A stretch of DNA of 58,340 bases from JBGQAS01 sp964498605 (GCA_964498605.1 CAZCHK010000008.1:1-58340); one strand, 5' to 3'. Shown: positions 7,238-16,256, counted from the first letter of the stretch. The notes: generated from the sequence alone by a model not told the origin. Numbers and translations are program-made.

Positions 7238-8875
7238 GTGAAAAACAAACCTTCAATCCTGGTTGGTGTGGCTGTTTGCTGTGTATTAGTTAGCTGTCAG
7301 GGTGTCACCGAGAATAATTCAGCCAGTTTCGATGCTTCATCAATAGGTCCGGGTGATTGTTCCTATGGGGGCCTGTTGAAATCCATCGAGGCTCCTGACG
7401 CTCACACGGTAATCTTCACACTCTGCAGACCGGATCCCGCTTTCCCAGCCAAGATCGCGAATCCAGCTTTTGCGATCCTCGACTCTGATTATTTGGATCG
7501 CCGAGCAGGTTCTTCAGAGAATATCACGGACGACCCTGTTGGCACGGGTCCTTACAAAGTAAGTACCTTCACCGAGACAGGTCTTTCCCTCTCAAAAAAT
7601 GACCTGTACTGGGGCGTACCTGCCAAATCTGACAAGATCAACTTTTCCTGGGTGAATGATCCCATCAACCGACTTGTTCCGCTGTGGAATGGAACGATTG
7701 ATATCGTGAACGAACCACCCCCGAACACTTTTACCATGATTGCAAACAACCCGAACCTGAACCTCACTTACCGTTCAGGATACAATGTCTACTTTATCGG
7801 TATCAATACATCGATTGCTCCTTTCGACAAGCTGGAAAACAGAAGAGGTCTGGCATACGCGCTGGATCGTGAAAGCATCGTTGCGGATGAATTTCCAACA
7901 GGCGCGGTTGTCGCTGATCAGTTCGTGCCGCAAACGCTTTCCCCGGGATATTCTGCTAACCTGAAGTGGTACGACTATAATTTTGGAAGCGCAAATGTCA
8001 ATTTTACGGCAGGCTTATTCGATTACGCACAGACCATCTACCTGTATTATGAGAAACCTTTAAAAGAATTGATCCCCGATCCTGGCGATGTGGCATACGC
8101 GATCACGACCCAGCTGCATGATGATTTTGGATTGAATCTTGTTCCCCGCCCTTTGGACTCGGCGTCATTTCTGGCGAACATCCAGGAAGGGCAGTTGGGG
8201 ATTTTTCTGATGAAGCTCGACGCCAGTTACCCTGACGCTATTGAGTTCTACAACACTACCTTCCTTCAAAATACAGTTTATTTTGGTGATCTGGATGCGG
8301 ATTTTCTCTCCAGCATTGAACAGGCCGGCTTATCGGACGATGCAGCGATTCGCCAGGAGAGGTACAACCTGGTGAATAATTACATCCGTGATCAGGTCAT
8401 CGTGATCCCTGTCGCCCACATCAATACCGCCGTTGCATCATCTGTAACCGTGGATAACCTGGTAGCAGGACCTTTTACCATGAACCTCTCGAAGGTCACT
8501 TCGTCTGACAATGATATTTCGATTGCTCAACAATCCAAGCCTGTCACACTGGCACCGATGGATGAGTCAGATCCGGACACTTTCCGGGCAACCAGCCTGA
8601 TTTACGACACTCTGGTGAATTATGATCTTCAAGGAAAAGGCGTAACGCCTGGTCTGGCAGATTCCTGGTATTCAAATGCCGACCTGACTGAGTGGACTTT
8701 TGTGCTTCATTTTGGGGCAAAATACTCAAACGGAGCGGATTTTGACGCCCGTGATGTACTTGGGACATTTGAGGCGATCTGGGATGAGGGAAGCGAGAAT
8801 CACACAGGTAACACCGGAACATTTCTGATTTTCAAACAATTCTTTGGCGCGTTTTATAATTCACAGGCGCAGTAA
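7238..8875 (+). CDS. Circularly permuted family-5 ABC substrate-binding lipoprotein
   Basis: This is a 545-aa exported lipoprotein: signal peptide, then lipobox LVSC with Cys20. It belongs to the peptide/nickel-binding SBP_bac_5 family, but the domain order is rotated. Residues from about 40 to 425 correspond to the middle and C-terminal parts of normal members (SIEAPDAHTVIFTL, then DPVGTGPYKVS, then GINTSIAPFDKLENRRGLAYALDRESIV, then the end of the fold). Residues from about 427 to 540 are the normal N-terminal part (TSLIYDTLVNYDLQGKGVTPGLADSW, WTFVLHFGAKYSNGADFDARDVLGTFE). The new termini fall in the loop before the SIEAxDxxTV strand. GTG start with GAGAAAGGGA upstream. It is a plausible partner of the importer at 3-3537, though it is not in that operon. 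Confidence 0.9.
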   Translation: MKNKPSILVGVAVCCVLVSCQGVTENNSASFDASSIGPGDCSYGGLLKSIEAPDAHTVIFTLCRPDPAFPAKIANPAFAILDSDYLDRRAGSSENITDDPVGTGPYKVSTFTETGLSLSKNDLYWGVPAKSDKINFSWVNDPINRLVPLWNGTIDIVNEPPPNTFTMIANNPNLNLTYRSGYNVYFIGINTSIAPFDKLENRRGLAYALDRESIVADEFPTGAVVADQFVPQTLSPGYSANLKWYDYNFGSANVNFTAGLFDYAQTIYLYYEKPLKELIPDPGDVAYAITTQLHDDFGLNLVPRPLDSASFLANIQEGQLGIFLMKLDASYPDAIEFYNTTFLQNTVYFGDLDADFLSSIEQAGLSDDAAIRQERYNLVNNYIRDQVIVIPVAHINTAVASSVTVDNLVAGPFTMNLSKVTSSDNDISIAQQSKPVTLAPMDESDPDTFRATSLIYDTLVNYDLQGKGVTPGLADSWYSNADLTEWTFVLHFGAKYSNGADFDARDVLGTFEAIWDEGSENHTGNTGTFLIFKQFFGAFYNSQAQ

Positions 8876-8893
8876 AACCGGGTAAGCAAGAGT

Positions 8894-8925
8894 ACCGGTA
8901 GAGCTGGGCTCTACCGGTTTTCTTT
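8894..8925 (+). terminator. Rho-independent terminator
   Basis: A perfect 11-bp stem (8894-8904 with 8908-8918) with a TGG loop is followed by TTTTCTTT. It closes the lipoprotein transcript and lies directly at the 3' end of the convergent dehydrogenase gene. Confidence 0.88.
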
Positions 8926-9814
8926 ATCCGGTTTTAAGTTGGAGATTGGCAAGCTGTTCGATGACGCTGATGACTGCTGAATTATCCAGATCACCCAAAC
9001 CATTTTGCAGCATGCTTGAAAATAATTGAGCATCAACCGCAGCGGAAGGCAGGGGAATACCGTATTCTTTAGCTGTGTCGAGAATGATGTTGAGGTCCTT
9101 GGACTGCATGCGCGCCTTGAAACCTGGAGCGCGGTTTCCGGCAAAAAGACGCTGTGGTTTTACATCCAATGTCCAGCATTGGGCCGCGCCGCCTTTGATG
9201 GCCTGCACGACCTTTTCTGGGTCCGCGCCTGTTTTCTGGGCAAAGATCAACAGCTCTGCCATGGCAACCATCTGCGCAGCGACCATGATCTGGTTAGCAG
9301 CTTTGGCGATCTGGCCGGCACCCGAGTCGCCGACCAGGGTGATCGATTTGCCGATCACATTAAAAATTGGCCGGACCATATCGAGCGCCTGCTGCGGTCC
9401 GCCGACCATGATTGCCAGCGTGCCGTCCCTCGCGCCGATATCACCACCGCTCACAGGCGCGTCTAATGAAAGAACTCCTTTTTCCGCCAGCTTACAGGCG
9501 ATCAGGCGAGAAACGGCGGGTTTAATGGTGGAATTATCCACAAAAACCAATCCTGGATGAGAACCTTCGATGATACCCTTCTCGCCCAGAACGACCCGTT
9601 CGACATCCGGAGAGTCTGGCAGGTTGGTAAAGATAACATCGACCTGTTCCGCGACAGATTTGGGATCGTCTGCAGTGAGCGCACCTTCTCCGGCCAATTC
9701 CTCCACCGCGCTCCGACTGCGGTTGTGCACGACCAGGGGGAATCCGGCTTTTAAAATATTGCGGGCAATCGATTTTCCCATCAATCCCAAGCCAATGTAT
9801 CCGATTCTCAGCAT
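8924..9814 (-). CDS. NAD(P)-dependent beta-hydroxyacid dehydrogenase (3-hydroxyisobutyrate dehydrogenase / GarR-like)
   Basis: This 296-aa cytoplasmic enzyme has an N-terminal Rossmann fold with GYIGLGLMG at residues 5-13. A family-type segment FVDNSTIKP follows, then DAPVSGGDIGARDGTL and the catalytic-Lys region GQIAKAANQIMVA. The family oxidises or reduces 3-hydroxy acids such as 3-hydroxyisobutyrate or tartronate semialdehyde; the exact substrate cannot be read here. The ATG at 9814 is chosen for the AGGAGT ribosome binding site upstream and because the Rossmann fold starts at once. It stands alone, divergent from the methyltransferase. Confidence 0.9.
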   Translation of the reverse strand: MLRIGYIGLGLMGKSIARNILKAGFPLVVHNRSRSAVEELAGEGALTADDPKSVAEQVDVIFTNLPDSPDVERVVLGEKGIIEGSHPGLVFVDNSTIKPAVSRLIACKLAEKGVLSLDAPVSGGDIGARDGTLAIMVGGPQQALDMVRPIFNVIGKSITLVGDSGAGQIAKAANQIMVAAQMVAMAELLIFAQKTGADPEKVVQAIKGGAAQCWTLDVKPQRLFAGNRAPGFKARMQSKDLNIILDTAKEYGIPLPSAAVDAQLFSSMLQNGLGDLDNSAVISVIEQLANLQLKTG

Positions 9815-9879
9815 AGGGCGACTCCTTTTTTCTGATGGTTCAATGTTATCATATGACGATAGCGAGGTGAGAAGCACAG

Positions 9880-10596
9880 ATGGTCGATCATAAAAAAACC
9901 TATCAATGTGAAGCGGACATGTACGAATTGCTGGTCAGTCGGGAGGACTACGAAGGAAACCTGCTGAGAGAGATCCTGAAAATATCCCCTTTGACCGATC
10001 TCAATGTCCTAGACCTGGGTACCGGTTCCGGGCGCGTGGCGCAGATGCTGCGGCCTTATGTTCGAGGGGTCGTGGCCACGGATACAGCGCTGCCGATGCT
10101 CGATATCGCTAAAGCCAAATTTGAACGCAGCGGATCACCGAACTGGTCGGTCGCAGGGGCTGATCATCGGGCGATTCCAATAAAAAACAAGTGGGCAGAT
10201 GTGGTCATTTCCGGCTGGAGCATCTGTTACCTGGCGGATTGGTACCCACAGACCTGGGAAGATGAACTGCACTGCGCGATGAGCGAGATTGAGCGGGTTC
10301 TCGCTGCGGAAGGATGCGTGATCATTATCGAAACCCAGGGAACGGGATTCACGACGCCGAATCCCCCGCCGCACCTGGAGAAGTACTTTCAATACCTCGA
10401 ACAAGCGGGATTTTTGCATTCGTGGATCCGTACAGATTACCGCTTTGATGATCTTGACCAGGCCGTGGCCACCACTTCCGCTTTTTTCGGTTCAGATTTC
10501 GGTGAAACGGTCAAAAAAAATGGATGGGTTGTCGTTCCCGAGTGCACCGGTCTGTGGTGGAAAGTGAAACCAATTCATCAAACTCGTGTTATTTAA
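9880..10596 (+). CDS. Class I SAM-dependent methyltransferase
   Basis: This 238-aa protein has methyltransferase motif I (VLDLGTGSGRVAQML) at about residues 43-57, the acidic motif II region (VVATDTALPMLDIA) and a motif IV-like segment (WADVVISGWSI). It is related to UbiE/Methyltransf_11-type enzymes. The substrate is unknown. ATG start with GAGGTG upstream. The next gene encodes a 55-aa membrane protein, but the 69-nt gap does not prove an operon. Confidence 0.85.
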   Translation: MVDHKKTYQCEADMYELLVSREDYEGNLLREILKISPLTDLNVLDLGTGSGRVAQMLRPYVRGVVATDTALPMLDIAKAKFERSGSPNWSVAGADHRAIPIKNKWADVVISGWSICYLADWYPQTWEDELHCAMSEIERVLAAEGCVIIIETQGTGFTTPNPPPHLEKYFQYLEQAGFLHSWIRTDYRFDDLDQAVATTSAFFGSDFGETVKKNGWVVVPECTGLWWKVKPIHQTRVI

Positions 10597-10665
10597 TATA
10601 TGCAAATCTATTTTTTTTACCGGGTGGAATTTGCAGTCAATTAAAACTATTGAAGGAGTGAAGAA

Positions 10666-10833
10666 ATGAAACTGTCTGCACCGAAAGTATTGACCCTCTT
10701 GATCGCTTTCTTATTGGTCGTAGCTGGGATTATTTTAAACTTTGTTGCCCCAACCTTTGTTGTGCCTCCCCTGTGGTTTGCTGTAGCTGGTTTTGTCCTG
10801 CTTGCTCTGGGCACACTGCTCAAAGGACTTTAA
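10666..10833 (+). CDS. Small two-helix membrane protein (55 aa)
   Basis: This short gene encodes 55 residues, starting at an ATG after the strong ribosome binding site GAAGGAG. The protein has a short basic N-terminus (MKLSAPK), two hydrophobic helices (about residues 8-27 and 34-52) and ends in LLKGL. A clear terminator follows at 10849-10886, which supports it as a real, separately terminated gene. From memory, similar small proteins occur in other Anaerolineae; function unknown. Confidence 0.75.
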   Translation: MKLSAPKVLTLLIAFLLVVAGIILNFVAPTFVVPPLWFAVAGFVLLALGTLLKGL

Positions 10834-10848
10834 TTCGTATATGTCTTT

Positions 10849-10886
10849 ACAAAAGAATCCCGATCCCGGCATCGGGATTCTTTTGT
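10849..10886 (+). terminator. Rho-independent terminator
   Basis: A 16-bp perfect stem (10849-10864 with 10871-10886) with loop CCCGGC ends in TTTTGT. It follows the 55-aa gene. Confidence 0.85.
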
Positions 10887-10952
10887 AAACTTAAATATCA
10901 TGAAAATGTATCTTTTTGAGTGGTGATTCATCTATATACCCAGGAGTGAAAT

Positions 10953-11729
10953 ATGAAGAAAAATATTTACCGTCAAATTGCAGTCTTGCTGTCGTTTGTT
11001 CTTGTTGTCATCGTCAATGCCCTGGCCAATTCCCTGCCGCTTAATGGGATTAATACCGGTGCGGTTTCGGATTCCTTCAATGTACTGTTCGTCCCGGCCG
11101 GGTACGTTTTTTCAATTTGGGGCCTGATCTACCTGCTTTTGACTGGATACACCGTCTACCACACCTTGCCAGCGCAGCGTGAAAATCCCCTTCTGCAGCG
11201 TACCGGCTGGTTGTTCGCGCTGTCTAACCTTCTCAACGCTGGCTGGATTATTGCCTGGCATTACGGCACTTTCGATTACTGGCTGACGATCGTGCTCATG
11301 CTGGGAATCCTGGCAAGCCTGATCACGATTTACCTGCGGTTGCAAATCGGCCTGCGCAGGTACACCTTGCTGGAGAAGGCGTTGGTGTCGATCCCCTTCA
11401 GCATCTATTTGGGATGGATCTCCATCGCGACGATTGCCAATGCCACGGATGTAATCGTTCTGTTGAGAGGAAACCAGATCATGGTTGGGGATGAGTACTG
11501 GACGATCGGAATGCTGGCGGTAGGCGTCGCGCTGGCCCTGGTTATGTTCGTGAGCCGCAGGGATGCTTTTTACCTTGCAGTTTTCGCCTGGGCGTTTGCC
11601 GGGATAGGTCAAAAGTGGATGGCGGCAGGTAAGTATGTGCCCGTTCAGATTGCTGCATTTATTTCGGCAGGGCTGATGACGGTTCTTGTCATTCTCTCCA
11701 TTTTTTGGAAAAAGAAACTGGCGAAATAA
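10953..11729 (+). CDS. TspO/MBR-related tryptophan-rich membrane protein
   Basis: This 258-aa polytopic protein has about seven hydrophobic helices. It is of the longer TspO-related type, recognised by LPLNGINTGAVSD, FVPAGYVFSIWGLIYL and the Trp-containing helices LNAGWIIAWHYG and YLGWISIATIAN. Classical TspO binds tetrapyrroles and steroids; ligands of the longer family are not known. The start follows AGGAGTG. A terminator lies just downstream, so it is probably monocistronic. Confidence 0.8.
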   Translation: MKKNIYRQIAVLLSFVLVVIVNALANSLPLNGINTGAVSDSFNVLFVPAGYVFSIWGLIYLLLTGYTVYHTLPAQRENPLLQRTGWLFALSNLLNAGWIIAWHYGTFDYWLTIVLMLGILASLITIYLRLQIGLRRYTLLEKALVSIPFSIYLGWISIATIANATDVIVLLRGNQIMVGDEYWTIGMLAVGVALALVMFVSRRDAFYLAVFAWAFAGIGQKWMAAGKYVPVQIAAFISAGLMTVLVILSIFWKKKLAK

Positions 11730-11745
11730 TTTCTGCTTAAATGGG

Positions 11746-11780
11746 CAAGGTCAGCCTGATTGGCTGACCTTGTCTTGTTT
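11746..11780 (+). terminator. Rho-independent terminator
   Basis: An 11-bp perfect stem (11746-11756 with 11762-11772) is followed by TCTTGTTT. It lies between the convergent TspO-like and valS genes, with the better T-tract on the plus strand. Confidence 0.8.
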
Positions 11781-14475
11781 ACTTTAATTGATTTCTGATC
11801 TTGAGCGCGCTTTCCTGGTAGGTTTTCAGGCGCTCTTTTTCTTTCTCCACCAGGGCGGGCGGCGCTTTCTGTGCGAATTCACCGGCAAGCAGCTTCTCAA
11901 CTCTTCCAATCTGGGAATTAATTTCCTCAAGCTCCTTCCTCATTTTGCTCATCTCAGCTTCCCGATCGATCATGTCGGCCAGGGGAAGGAAAACCTGCAC
12001 ACCCTGGCACATGGCGCTGGCCGCTTCGGATGGCGGGGTGGCAAGGGACGCGAAGATCTGTAACTTTTCCCTGTCCAGGTGCGCCAGTGAGCAGATTGTT
12101 TCAGACTCCTGCAGCACAGTATCAAACATGGAACCGGCGGCCAGGATCGCGGGGATTTTTTTACCAGGCGTGACCTTCTTGTCCGCCCGCAGGTTGCGGA
12201 GGGCGCGGATGATGTCCATGATCACGTTGAACTTCTGCACGGACACATTCTCCCAAGCCTGATATTCACGGCTTACTGGCCACGACGCGATGATCAGCGC
12301 CTCTTCCCAGTTTTTCTCCTGGTCCAGGGGTTTGATTCCTTTCTGAATGGCTGCTTGTTTAAGATGAGACCATAATTCCTCGGTGACGAAAGGTGTGAAG
12401 GGATGCAGCAGCCGCAGGCTTGTATCCATAACATGCGCGAGGGTGCTGGCGGTGTAATATGCCATATCGCCCTGCTTGGCCAATTGAAGTTTTGATATTT
12501 CAAGGTACCAGTCCGCGAACTCGCTCCAGAAGAACTCGTATATTTGCCGTCCTGCTTCCCCGTACTGATGATTGGAAAATAACCGCTCCACATCTCTCAC
12601 CAGGTGATTCAACCGGGCGATGATCCAGGTGTCAGCCAAGCTCCAGAGAGGTTCTGCGAGGGCTTTCTGGGGAGCATTTTCAATCGCGTTGATCACGAAC
12701 CTTCCGGCGTTCCAGAGTTTGTTCGCGAAGTTGCGGTTGGATTCGACCTTTTTTTCATCGATGAACATGTCGCTCCCCGGAGCGGATCCCACCAGCATGC
12801 TGAAGCGCAGTGCGTCGGTGCCGTATTTGTCCATGATGATCAGCGGGTCAATCGAATTATCTTTTGATTTGCTCATCTTTTGTCCCTTTTCGTCCCTGAT
12901 GAGCCCGTGCAGGTACACCGTGTGGAAGGGAGCTTTTCCAGTAAATTCAAGCCCAAACATGATCATGCGCGCGACCCAGAAGAACAGGATATCGTAACCG
13001 GTCTCCATGACGGATGTTGGGTAAAAATACTGCAGATCGGGCGTGTTATCTGGCCAACCGAGTGTAGAAAATGGCCACAACCCGGAAGAGAACCAGGTGT
13101 CCAGCACATCCTCGTCCTGGCGAATCGATGTGGAGCGGCAGTGCGCACACTCGGAGATATCCTCGCGCGATACGGTCATTTTTTCACAGGCATCGCAGTA
13201 CCAGACCGGGATGCGGTGCCCCCACCATAGCTGCCGGCTGATGCACCAATCCTGGATATTCTCCATCCAGTTGTAATAAACCTTGGAAAAGTGCTCGGGA
13301 ACGATCTTGATGTGCCCATCCTGAACTGCCTGCAACGCGGCTTCTGCCAGGGGTTTGATCTTGATGAACCATTGTGTCGAGACCATTGGCTCGACAATCT
13401 CTCCCCCGCGCTGGGAACGGGGGACCTTCAAGGTGTACGGTACTTCTTTGATCACCAAACCGGCTGCTTTCATGTCAGCCCAAAGCCTTATACGACATTC
13501 AAATCGATCCATACCAGAATATGGACCACCGTTTTCGTTCACCCTGGCGGTTTGGTCCAGCATGGATATGAAATCCAGGTTGTGCCGTTGACCAATGGCG
13601 TAGTCGTTTGGATCATGCGCGGGGGTTATCTTCAAAGCCCCAGTGCCGAAATCCCGATCCACGTACTCGTCCGCGATCACGGGTATCTCCCGGTTTGTAA
13701 TTGGAACGACAGCCTTGCAGCCGATGAATTTTTGATACCGCGGATCGTCAGGATGCACTGCCACAGCGGTATCGCCCAGGATCGTTTCAGGACGGGTTGT
13801 TGCGACCGGGATATACTCTTCTCTGGAGCCGGCAAGCATATACTTAAAATAGTAAAGGAAGCCCGCTTCCTCCGAATACTCAACCTCGAGATCGCTGACA
13901 GCGGTTTTTAACAGTGGAGCCCAATTGATCAAACGTTTTCCTCGATAGATCAAGCCTTTCTCAAAAAGACGAACGAATGCTTCGCGGACGGCTTGTGAAA
14001 GCCCTTCATCCAATGTGAACCGTTCACGGCTCCAATCGCAAGATGCGCCTAATCTTTTGATCTGCTGCGTGATCAAGCCGCCGTACTTGTTTTTCCATTC
14101 CCATGTGCGTCGGAGGAATTCCTGGCGGCCTAATTCCTCGCGTTTCAGCCCCTCTTTTTCCAGCATTTTTTCAACTTTTAGCTGCGTGGCGATGCCCGCA
14201 TGGTCTGTTCCCGGAACCCACAGGGTGGGCAGACCTTTCATGCGGGCATGCCGGATCATCAGGTCCTCCATCGACACAAACATCGGGTGTCCCAGGTGCA
14301 GCTCGCCGGTCACGTTGGGAGGTGGAATTGAGATGACAAAAGGTTTTTTATCGGGATCAAAGCCTGGTTTCCTGGGATCGTTGGATGGTTCAAAGTAGCC
14401 ACCTTTGTCCCACATTTCATAAATGCGAGGTTCGACTGATTTGAATTCGTACGTTTTTGTTAACTCTTTTGCCAT
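11779..14475 (-). CDS. valS: Valyl-tRNA synthetase
   Basis: This 898-aa class I aminoacyl-tRNA synthetase charges tRNA-Val. The ATP-binding HLGHP motif is at about residue 60 inside PPPNVTGELHLGHP, and KMSKSK at about residue 533. The editing domain has TTRPETILGDTAVAVHP. There is a CxxC...CxxC knob (CDACEKMTVSREDISECAHC), an anticodon-binding region, and a C-terminal coiled coil typical of ValS (REAEMSKMRKELEEINSQIGRVEKLL). Expression should be controlled by the T-box leader upstream, which senses uncharged tRNA-Val. Confidence 0.98.
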   Translation of the reverse strand: MAKELTKTYEFKSVEPRIYEMWDKGGYFEPSNDPRKPGFDPDKKPFVISIPPPNVTGELHLGHPMFVSMEDLMIRHARMKGLPTLWVPGTDHAGIATQLKVEKMLEKEGLKREELGRQEFLRRTWEWKNKYGGLITQQIKRLGASCDWSRERFTLDEGLSQAVREAFVRLFEKGLIYRGKRLINWAPLLKTAVSDLEVEYSEEAGFLYYFKYMLAGSREEYIPVATTRPETILGDTAVAVHPDDPRYQKFIGCKAVVPITNREIPVIADEYVDRDFGTGALKITPAHDPNDYAIGQRHNLDFISMLDQTARVNENGGPYSGMDRFECRIRLWADMKAAGLVIKEVPYTLKVPRSQRGGEIVEPMVSTQWFIKIKPLAEAALQAVQDGHIKIVPEHFSKVYYNWMENIQDWCISRQLWWGHRIPVWYCDACEKMTVSREDISECAHCRSTSIRQDEDVLDTWFSSGLWPFSTLGWPDNTPDLQYFYPTSVMETGYDILFFWVARMIMFGLEFTGKAPFHTVYLHGLIRDEKGQKMSKSKDNSIDPLIIMDKYGTDALRFSMLVGSAPGSDMFIDEKKVESNRNFANKLWNAGRFVINAIENAPQKALAEPLWSLADTWIIARLNHLVRDVERLFSNHQYGEAGRQIYEFFWSEFADWYLEISKLQLAKQGDMAYYTASTLAHVMDTSLRLLHPFTPFVTEELWSHLKQAAIQKGIKPLDQEKNWEEALIIASWPVSREYQAWENVSVQKFNVIMDIIRALRNLRADKKVTPGKKIPAILAAGSMFDTVLQESETICSLAHLDREKLQIFASLATPPSEAASAMCQGVQVFLPLADMIDREAEMSKMRKELEEINSQIGRVEKLLAGEFAQKAPPALVEKEKERLKTYQESALKIRNQLK

Positions 14476-14487
14476 TCTTTCTCCTTA

Positions 14488-14752
14488 TGAAAAAAAACCT
14501 TTCATCCCTGAGGACGAAAGGCTGTCTTCCGTGGTACCACCTCTTTTCGCCAGTACATGGCGCGCTTTTCCGGTATATGTTGACCGGTGCTGCAGTAACG
14601 GGCATACCCGTGCTGGTCTAATTTCTTTCGATTTCTTCAGCAGTAAGCCCAGGCGACTTCAACCTGTGAATTTCCCGGAAAGCTTTCACCACAAGGCTTT
14701 CTTCTCTGCAGGGATCGATCAGGTTTACTATTCCTAGCTTGACTATTACCTT
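14488..14752 (-). promoter_or_regulatory. T-box leader (valine) of valS
   Basis: Read on the minus strand, the leader holds an AGAGA element and a GGTG element in stem I. A specifier-loop candidate TTGAAGTCGCC follows, with GTC (Val) at 14657-14655. The conserved T-box AGGTGGTACCACG is at about 14542-14530. Directly after it is an intrinsic terminator with an eight-T tract (14490-14521). Uncharged tRNA-Val would pair with the specifier and T-box, favour the antiterminator and switch on valS. Confidence 0.92.
14490..14521 (-). terminator. Regulated terminator of the valS T-box leader
   Basis: On the minus strand a stem (CCTTTC with GAAAGG plus inner pairs, one mismatch) is followed by TTTTTTTT, ending 15 nt before the valS start codon. 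It competes with the antiterminator formed by the T-box sequence. Confidence 0.88.
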
Positions 14753-14758
14753 GCTGTG

Positions 14759-14786
14759 ATTATAGTCTTGTGTGCGTTGTTGTCAA
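14759..14786 (-). promoter_or_regulatory. Sigma-70 promoter of the valS leader
   Basis: On the minus strand TTGACA (14781-14786) and TATAAT (14759-14764) are separated by 16 nt. Both boxes are perfect consensus, giving a predicted start near 14752 and a leader of about 265 nt. Confidence 0.85.
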
Positions 14787-14840
14787 GAATGATGCATTGC
14801 CTGAGGTTCTTTGATACAATAGACGACTGGCGTTGAAGCT

Positions 14841-16256
14841 ATGAGGAATATTCGAGCGATACTTTTTATTGTGATCTTTTTAACAACTGCTGTTGGATGC
14901 AAACCAAACCCCGGCAGTGCCATTGAGGCAACCCCCCACACCCAAGGCGATCTGATGCTGACCCCATCTGCCACGGTTTCAGCGGACCCGACCGCTCATC
15001 CTGATCTGCTGGTAGAGATGAGTGACCTGGAGGAAAAACAAATTACATTCTGGCACTCTTTTACGGGTGAGACGCGCTCAGTTATCCGAGCGCAGGTGAA
15101 CGATTTCAACCAGACCAACGAGTGGGGAATATTTGTTGAGATTCAGGATTTCACCGGTTTTGATCTGATGCGGGAAGCGCTGGCAGACACGGAAAATATT
15201 TCTGGCTATCCAGACGTGATCACGGCTCCACCAGAATTTCTGAACGGTCAAAGCGCCTCATCACCTGCCGTCATTGCGCTGGACCATTATGCTGATTCAC
15301 TCTTGTTTGGTATTCCGGACAAAAAGGATTATTATGACGCGGTTTGGATGGGCGATGTGGATGGGGGGAAGCGTTACGGGTTACCGGCGTACCGCTCCGC
15401 CCAGGTGATGTTCTACAATCAAGCTCTCGCGCGGGAGCTTGGATTTGGCTCCTTTCCAGCAACGATCAATGAGTGGAAGAATCAATCCTGTTCAGCGGCA
15501 TTGAGCAACAGCTCTGATTCCGACAAGACCAACGATGGAACGGGGGGCTGGATTGTGGATCTGACATCCGCGACCTGGTTGAACTGGATCAGTGTTTTTG
15601 GGGAGGATTCTGCTGCGGTGGGTCCCGATTTTCTTTTCAGCACCGCGCAGAACGAATCAGCATTTCAATTCATCCGTGCGTTATTTGACGATGGCTGTGC
15701 TTGGTTCCCTCGCGAACAGAAACCTCAGGAATACCTCCGGGATGGATACACGCTGTTCTATTCCGACAGGCTGGAAAGGGTGCTGATACAAGAGCACCAT
15801 TCCGGCGAGGGTTTTTCTTCAGCGGATTGGGATGTGTATCCATTTCCTGGTCTTAACGGGGCGGGTGTTCTCATCCTGCATGGGTATTCTTATGGGATCT
15901 TTGAAAGCGACCCTGCTGGTCAACTGGCCTCCTGGTTATTCATCCGCTGGTTGCAGGACCCGCTGAAGTTGGCAGAAGTCGTAAAAGTGTCCGCATCGCT
16001 CCCCTTGAAAAAATCAGCAGCTTCGCTGCTGTCCGGTTATGGCCAGCAACATCCCCAGTGGCTGTCGATCGTCGGATACTTGGAGGAGGCACACCCTGCT
16101 CCTGCATCAGCGGATTGGCAGATCAACCAGCTGGTACTTCAAGATGCTGCCTGGCAATCCTTGCAGGCGAATGTGACCAGCGCGGATATTCCCAATCTGC
16201 TGCGTCAGGCAGATGACACTGTCGCGGATATCCAGACCCAGTTCGTGAGCCCATGA
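14841..16256 (+). CDS. Family-1 extracellular solute-binding lipoprotein (sugar-type)
   Basis: This 471-aa lipoprotein has a signal peptide ending in TAVGC (Cys20) and a Thr/Pro/Ala-rich linker up to about residue 60. The SBP_bac_1-type fold begins at ITFWHSFTGE, with the typical RSAQVMFYNQALARELGF segment. Such proteins usually bind sugars or polyols for an ABC importer, but no permease or ATPase genes are adjacent. Its 3' end overlaps the RNase H start as ATGA, an unusual partner. Confidence 0.88.
   Translation: MRNIRAILFIVIFLTTAVGCKPNPGSAIEATPHTQGDLMLTPSATVSADPTAHPDLLVEMSDLEEKQITFWHSFTGETRSVIRAQVNDFNQTNEWGIFVEIQDFTGFDLMREALADTENISGYPDVITAPPEFLNGQSASSPAVIALDHYADSLLFGIPDKKDYYDAVWMGDVDGGKRYGLPAYRSAQVMFYNQALARELGFGSFPATINEWKNQSCSAALSNSSDSDKTNDGTGGWIVDLTSATWLNWISVFGEDSAAVGPDFLFSTAQNESAFQFIRALFDDGCAWFPREQKPQEYLRDGYTLFYSDRLERVLIQEHHSGEGFSSADWDVYPFPGLNGAGVLILHGYSYGIFESDPAGQLASWLFIRWLQDPLKLAEVVKVSASLPLKKSAASLLSGYGQQHPQWLSIVGYLEEAHPAPASADWQINQLVLQDAAWQSLQANVTSADIPNLLRQADDTVADIQTQFVSP

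Noticed and set aside
13291..13911. 206-codon plus-strand frame inside valS
   Set aside because: It is antisense to a certain synthetase gene and shows no domain.
14423..14737. 104-codon plus-strand frame over the valS leader
   Set aside because: The stretch is a T-box RNA on the other strand, and the frame has no ribosome binding site.
14841..16256. Family-1 binding protein as a permuted protein like the one at 7238
   Set aside because: Its segments follow the normal order from ITFWHSF to the C-terminal helices.
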